A DNA stretch of 64,000 nt from Synechococcus sp. WH 8101 (GTDB lineage: Bacteria; Cyanobacteriota; Cyanobacteriia; PCC-6307; Cyanobiaceae): positions 620,001 to 684,000 of the forward strand of contig NZ_CP035914.1 of assembly GCF_004209775.1 (NCBI RefSeq), given 5' to 3'. Both the position numbers and the translations under genes were made by a program. The notes below the pieces were generated by a model. That model saw only the letters and a program-made list of their open reading frames with translations. It had not been told where the DNA came from and did no database searches. Shown here in pieces: positions 60,060 to 64,000 of the stretch (the first letter of the stretch is position 1; every line of letters starts with the position of its first letter).

Positions 60060-60977
60060 GTGCTGAAGCTTGATGAGCTTGCGCTCTTCGATGGTCTGAT
60101 CTGGTTGCGAACCGGAGAGTCGGTGGCGCGTCGTTTCAGCTGTGCCCAGTCCACCGTCAGTCGCAACACCGCCAAGGTGCTCGAGCTGTTTGGGCTGGAG
60201 CTGGTGCGCGATGACTTCGGCGAATGGCAGTTGCTCGGCGATCTCTCCCTGCTCAACGCCGAACGGCAGGTGCATCAGAAGGCACGCTGGGCCTCATGGG
60301 CGCCGTTGCGCCTGGAAGCCACCTACTGGACCGCGCTCTCCTATTGCGCCGCTGAGCTCGGCCCCTGGATGCTCGGCAATTCCGACATCATGTCGATCCG
60401 TCATCGCCATCTGCTGCTCGACCACAGGATCGTGGACTGCCAGATCACCACCCTGCCCGATCTGCTGGGCCCTGTGGATCCGCGTTACCGCTACCTCCAG
60501 CTCACGGCGATGCAGCCGTTCTTTGTGTGTGCTCCGGATCATCCACTCACCAAAATCAAAAATCCCAGCCTCGACGATCTCGCCGCCTATCCCTCCCTCG
60601 CCTTGCCGCCCCAGACCTTCCCGAAGGTGGAGGCTGCCCTCAAGCAGCTCGGCCTCTGGAATACAACGGTGCGCATGCATCGCTATCGCTACGAAAAATG
60701 GGAAGGCAAATGCGAGTCGGAACTGCTTATCTCCTACGGCAACCCGCTCACCCACCACACCGCACCCAAGCCCCTGTATCGCCTTCCCCTGGCGTTGCCG
60801 TTTGCCTCCGGTGACGTGCTCGTGTATCGCCAAGACTTTGAGGGGCACCCCCTGCTTCTCGCCTTGATCGAGCGACTGTCGCTTGCCGTGGATGCGGTGC
60901 GCGAGATCGTGCCCGGCATCACCAAAGTGTTTGCCCCTCTGGATGTTGCAGCGCTCGAGGTGCCTGTTCGCAGCTGA
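60060..60977 (+). CDS. LysR-like transcriptional regulator (divergent)
   Basis: 305 residues from a GTG at 60060. The N-terminus (LDELALFDGLIWLRTGESVARRF, then CAQSTVSRNTAKVLELFGLELV) is a winged helix with the LysR spacing, although the canonical L-x-x-F-x-x-v-a-e pattern is altered. Residues 90-300 resemble a LysR substrate-binding domain (DCQITTLPDL; FFVCAPDHPL; LISYGNPLTHH). It is a picocyanobacterial-type regulator of unknown effector, located between the tRNA and the P-type-ATPase-like gene. Confidence 0.7.
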   Translation: MLKLDELALFDGLIWLRTGESVARRFSCAQSTVSRNTAKVLELFGLELVRDDFGEWQLLGDLSLLNAERQVHQKARWASWAPLRLEATYWTALSYCAAELGPWMLGNSDIMSIRHRHLLLDHRIVDCQITTLPDLLGPVDPRYRYLQLTAMQPFFVCAPDHPLTKIKNPSLDDLAAYPSLALPPQTFPKVEAALKQLGLWNTTVRMHRYRYEKWEGKCESELLISYGNPLTHHTAPKPLYRLPLALPFASGDVLVYRQDFEGHPLLLALIERLSLAVDAVREIVPGITKVFAPLDVAALEVPVRS

Positions 60978-61040
60978 TTGCCGCTGACGGTCGTCGCTTG
61001 GAACACCTGATCGCCATCCTGGATCCAGCAGCCTGGAGGC

Positions 61041-63167
61041 ATGAGTCAGCTTCGCGTCGGTCAGGTTCTCGAGTGCAGCGCCAATGGCAGCCACTGGCGC
61101 GTGATGCACCAGCTCCCCGGTCGGGTGCGTCTGCAGCTGCTGAACATCGGTCTCGATGCTGAGCTGGCCCAGGCTCTCGCCCATCAGAGCCTGCAGCGTC
61201 GTTGGGTGAAGCGGTTTCGGCTCAATGCCCTGGCGGGAAGCCTGGTGCTCGAGGGTCGGCCGGAGCGGTTGCGTCGCCGGCGAGCCATTGCGCTGTTGCT
61301 GCAGCAGGCCGCCCAGCAGGAGGCTGGCCTTCCCCTGGAGATCACTCCCCGGCTTGAGGCTCGCTCTCTGCGCCGACTCGGTCTGGTGGCTGGTCTCTTC
61401 AGCCTCAACGCCCTGCTCGAGCTGCCCCTGATCCTGCTGCTGCTGCCGGTCACCCCCCTGCTGTTCGTGCCCTTGTTCCGCTCGATCTGGGCGGAGCGCC
61501 GTGCCGGACGTTTACCGGCCAAAACCCTGGATCTGCTCTGGTATGGCTCGCTGGTGCTGCGCGGCCACAGCCAGGCTCTCCTGCTTGAGTGGGGCATCGA
61601 GGTGGGCAACCATTCCCTCCAGGGCTGGACCCCCAACCACGGCCAACACGAGCGTCTCGCCGATCGGCTCGAAGCATTTCGCCTGAGCACGGTGGTGACC
61701 CGGATCGAGCGCGATGGTCGCCTCTCGACACCCACACTGGCGGAGCTCCAACCCGGAGACAGGCTGTGCCTCATCGCCGGAGACCGGGTTCCCTGTCATG
61801 GCCTGGTGATGGATGGGGAGGCCGTGATCACCTCGTTATGGGCCGATGGCCGCACCGTGCAGATCGCAGTGCGACCGTTTCAGCAGTTGCCCTCCGGAGT
61901 GCAGCTCGTGAGCGGTGCGCTGACGCTCCGGGTGATCCAATGTGCCGATCCAGTGGAGCGTCGGCTGGAAAACATCCCAGTCCGTGAGCCGGAGGCCCAT
62001 GTCCCCGCCCTTGTGGAACGCGCCCGCTGGCTGCACACCCGGTCTGTTCCCTTGATCCTGTTGGCGGGGGGTGGTCTGCTCGCCACCGGCAATTCCGGTG
62101 GGGCGGCCGGCCTGTTGCAGTTCGATCCCGCCAGCGACTGGCAGTTGAGCTGTTCGCTGCTCTACGGCGCCGTGCAGCGAGATGCCCTCAACCTCGGCGT
62201 GGTGCTCAAGCGTCCGGAGGTGAGTGATGGGATCGCCCACAGCCGTCAGCTGCTGATCACCGAAGCGGTGCTGGAGCGGCTCGGCCAGCGATCTCTCGCC
62301 GGCATTCACCCGCTCGACGACACCACGGTGGAGGAGTTGGCCCAGATCGTGGCCGGCTTCCGATGCCGCCAGCGCCCATTCGGGCTCACGGCGTTCCTGC
62401 CCCTGCTGCATGCGCTGGATCTGGACCCGTACATCGTTGATGACCTGGAGCCGATGCATCCCTTCGGCTGGCGGGGCATCATTCGCGGTGAACGGGTGGA
62501 ATTGGGCGGTCCCCGGCTGCTGCAGTCCCGGCATCTCCGCCACGATCCTTCCTTCGGACGCCATGCCGACCAGACCTGGATCTATGTGCTCCGCAGCGGC
62601 CGGCTGATCGGTGCGATCGATCTCCGGGTGCACCTCTCCAGGCGTTTGATCCGTTCCCTCAAGCGGATTCAGCGGATGGGGATCGGGATCCGCTTGCTGA
62701 TGGCGTCAGATCTGCAGCTGGCGGATCTGCTCTGTCAGCGCCTCGATCTGCCCGCTGAGGCCGTTGTCGTGGCACCGGAACCGGAGCGTCAACTCGCCCA
62801 AGTGAACCGCTGCCGCAAGGCTGGGCCGGTGATGCTGCTTGGCGGTGCCGATGCTGATACGCCCCTGATCGCTGCCGCCGATGTGGGCATCACGATGGTG
62901 GAGTCCCAGCCTCAGGTGAGTCAGTCGGTTGCCGATGTGATGATCGCCGCCCGATGCATCGACCGGCTGCCCGCTGCGATTGTGCTTTGTCGTCGCTCCC
63001 ATGGCGATCAGGCCGGTCAGGCAGCTCTGGTGCTGCTGCCCCATCTGTTGGTGGTGCTGGTGAATCTGGTGCTACCGATTCACCCCCTGCTCGCGGTGTT
63101 CCTGGTCGACATGCCGATCCTCACCAGCGAGCTGCTGCTGGTGAGGGCCGGACGTCAGCGTCGCTGA
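61041..63167 (+). CDS. P-type ATPase-like pseudoenzyme with N-terminal HMA_2-like domain
   Basis: 708 residues laid out like a P1-type ATPase. The HMA_2-like start is MHQLPGRVRLQLL and the helices include LLELPLILLLLPVTPLLFV. An actuator-like domain (LQPGDRLCLIAGDRVPCHGL) and a C-terminal helix bundle (LLPHLLVVLVNLVLPIHPLL) are present. The catalytic motifs are gone: TGES is absent after GDRVPCHGLVMDGEAVITS, the DKTGT phosphorylation site is replaced (QLLITEAVLERL), and GDGxND reads GGADADTPLIAAADVGI. It therefore cannot form the aspartyl phosphate and may be a scaffold or sensor. Its stop is one base from that of the convergent DUF5132-like gene. Confidence 0.82.
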   Translation: MSQLRVGQVLECSANGSHWRVMHQLPGRVRLQLLNIGLDAELAQALAHQSLQRRWVKRFRLNALAGSLVLEGRPERLRRRRAIALLLQQAAQQEAGLPLEITPRLEARSLRRLGLVAGLFSLNALLELPLILLLLPVTPLLFVPLFRSIWAERRAGRLPAKTLDLLWYGSLVLRGHSQALLLEWGIEVGNHSLQGWTPNHGQHERLADRLEAFRLSTVVTRIERDGRLSTPTLAELQPGDRLCLIAGDRVPCHGLVMDGEAVITSLWADGRTVQIAVRPFQQLPSGVQLVSGALTLRVIQCADPVERRLENIPVREPEAHVPALVERARWLHTRSVPLILLAGGGLLATGNSGGAAGLLQFDPASDWQLSCSLLYGAVQRDALNLGVVLKRPEVSDGIAHSRQLLITEAVLERLGQRSLAGIHPLDDTTVEELAQIVAGFRCRQRPFGLTAFLPLLHALDLDPYIVDDLEPMHPFGWRGIIRGERVELGGPRLLQSRHLRHDPSFGRHADQTWIYVLRSGRLIGAIDLRVHLSRRLIRSLKRIQRMGIGIRLLMASDLQLADLLCQRLDLPAEAVVVAPEPERQLAQVNRCRKAGPVMLLGGADADTPLIAAADVGITMVESQPQVSQSVADVMIAARCIDRLPAAIVLCRRSHGDQAGQAALVLLPHLLVVLVNLVLPIHPLLAVFLVDMPILTSELLLVRAGRQRR

Positions 63168-63168
63168 G

Positions 63169-63483
63169 TCAGGAGCGGCTGCTGCTGATCGAGGTGGTGC
63201 GCTTGGCCTTGCTCTGCTCCAGGTCGGCTTTGGCTTCCGCCAGCAGATCGGTGAAGCTCTCACCCACTTCCGAGAAGCCCTGGCCGATCCCCCGCAGCAG
63301 GCCACCCGTGCTGTCGGCGAGGCGGATGCCCAGCTTGAGCCCCTGCTTGGTGATGGCGCGGCCGGTGTCGCCGATGGAGCGGCTGACGCGGTTCTCGCCG
63401 CCACCCACAGCCTTGACGGCGGGGGCGATGGCCACGAGGGCAGCACCGAGGCCCATGGCGATCAAGAGTTCTAGTTCAAACAT
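63169..63483 (-). CDS. DUF5132-like small protein
   Basis: 104 residues. A hydrophobic start (MFELELLIAMGLGAALVAIAPAVKAVG), an amphipathic Gly-rich middle (TKQGLKLGIRLADSTGGLLRGI) and an acidic helix (VGESFTDLLAEAKADLEQSK) match the DUF5132 layout. Proteins of this type are often encoded near HMA/P-type-ATPase-like genes, as here. Function unknown. Confidence 0.65.
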   Translation of the reverse strand: MFELELLIAMGLGAALVAIAPAVKAVGGGENRVSRSIGDTGRAITKQGLKLGIRLADSTGGLLRGIGQGFSEVGESFTDLLAEAKADLEQSKAKRTTSISSSRS

Positions 63484-63570
63484 CGCGGGTCAGAAAACAA
63501 CCATCACACCCTGATTGCAGCATGAAAGGGGCACGTCGTCGCGTGTTCCGGGCATAGCCGCAGCTGTTTG

Positions 63571-64000
63571 TCAGCTGGCGCTGACCGGGCCAAGCCACTC
63601 AATATCGCCTTTCTCCAGGGTGTAGCAGGCGGCTTCGATCCGCAGGGTTCCCTCCGCCACCCTGGAGCGCATCAGCTCACTGCCCTGGAGCAGACGCCGG
63701 GCCGCCACCCGGCTGTTGGCCCGGAAGGCCCGATCCAGCTCCGAGCCCACGCCTTCCTCATCGAGGCCGCTGCGGATGTTGAGCACCAGGTCCTGCAGGG
63801 CCGGGGTCATCGCTTCTTGGGGGGTGCAGGCCGCGGTCACCGCGCCGCAGCCTTCATGGCCCATCACCACGATCAGCTGCAGGTTGAGCCCCAGCACGCC
63901 GTAATCCAGGGAGCCGATCGTGTCGGTGAAGCTTGTGTTTCCTGCCGTGCGCACCACATACAGGTCGCCGAAGCCGGCGTCGAAGAGCAGCTCCACCGGC
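63571..64000 (-). CDS. Beta-class carbonic anhydrase, C-terminal part (runs off the right edge)
   Basis: The visible 143 codons read P-V-E-L-L-F-D-A-G-F-G-D-L-Y-V-V-R-T-A-G-N, then LQLIVVMGHEGCGAVTAAC with zinc ligands His and Cys, and an alpha-helical end. This is the second half of a plant-type beta-carbonic anhydrase. The N-terminus with the first zinc Cys and the Asp/Arg dyad lies outside the window. The apparent GTG at 63996 is an internal valine. Whether it is carboxysomal or cytosolic cannot be told. Confidence 0.93.
   Translation of the reverse strand, partial: PVELLFDAGFGDLYVVRTAGNTSFTDTIGSLDYGVLGLNLQLIVVMGHEGCGAVTAACTPQEAMTPALQDLVLNIRSGLDEEGVGSELDRAFRANSRVAARRLLQGSELMRSRVAEGTLRIEAACYTLEKGDIEWLGPVSAS

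Noticed and set aside
59870-60060. tRNA-Ser as an island integration site
   Set aside because: No integrase, no repeated tRNA 3' end and no composition change next to it in this window.

Overview
The window is about 65% GC outside its accessory parts. It encodes chlorophyll synthase (chlG), PetP, MenG, a C-DES-type cystine lyase, a small Nfu scaffold, LrtA/HPF and split GlyQ, arranged in short operons that often overlap by 4 bases. This points to a high-GC picocyanobacterium of the Synechococcus/Cyanobium group. No 16S gene is present, so the genus is inferred from gene content.

Layout. 1-4629: housekeeping genes (recO fragment, deoC-like, hpf/lrtA, lipB, aas, YlqD-like). 4682-12339: an AT-rich island (roughly 35-40% GC) with a tyrosine integrase at one end and a small serine recombinase at the other. 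Between them lie several ribbon-helix-helix-like small proteins, a lipoprotein, a zinc-ribbon protein and a ParB/DNA-methyltransferase fusion. It sits in the first codons of pdhC (pyruvate dehydrogenase E2). The displaced original start of pdhC remains at the left edge, and the right edge supplies a new ATG. 12322-14946: pdhC, then an ISAs1-family insertion sequence immediately after its stop codon, with recognisable 18-bp inverted repeats and a 10-bp target duplication. Its transposase is frameshifted. 14966-19819: a large cPLA2/patatin-like lipase with a DUF4114-like C-terminus and lower GC, then a KimA-like potassium permease. 19826-34000: queA, sulfur amino-acid genes (cysK, a fungal-type cystathionine gamma-synthase, a second gamma-family enzyme), rpsD, yidD, murE, a TauE/C-DES pair, a RimB-RimK fusion, nfu, mqo and an SMR transporter. 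34049-35863: lepA. 35883-47821: a type IV pilus gene cluster with nine prepilins or pilin-like proteins, among them a prepilin carrying a von Willebrand A domain. Two sensor kinases and one OmpR-type regulator are interleaved. 47818-64000: ABC permease, trmH, an alkyltransferase-like protein, rsmB, a PBP1A-type penicillin-binding protein, chlG, petP, hisF, menG, glyQ, comEC, tRNA-Ser(CGA), a LysR-like regulator, a P-type-ATPase-like protein without catalytic motifs beside a DUF5132-like protein, and the end of a beta-carbonic anhydrase.

How the parts fit. The island has the logic of a site-specific integrative element: two recombinases, paired repeats at both ends and DNA-binding proteins, but no capsid genes or recognisable replicase. 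Two unrelated mobile elements flank pdhC, one at each end, and both leave it intact. The pilus cluster groups minor pilins with its own signalling genes. Four minus-strand pilin units share an upstream motif that may be the regulator's target. ComEC later in the window suggests natural transformation as one use of the pili. The strongest candidates for undescribed biology are the pdhC-targeting element with its shared repeats, the VWA prepilin cluster, and the catalytically dead P-type ATPase/DUF5132 pair.
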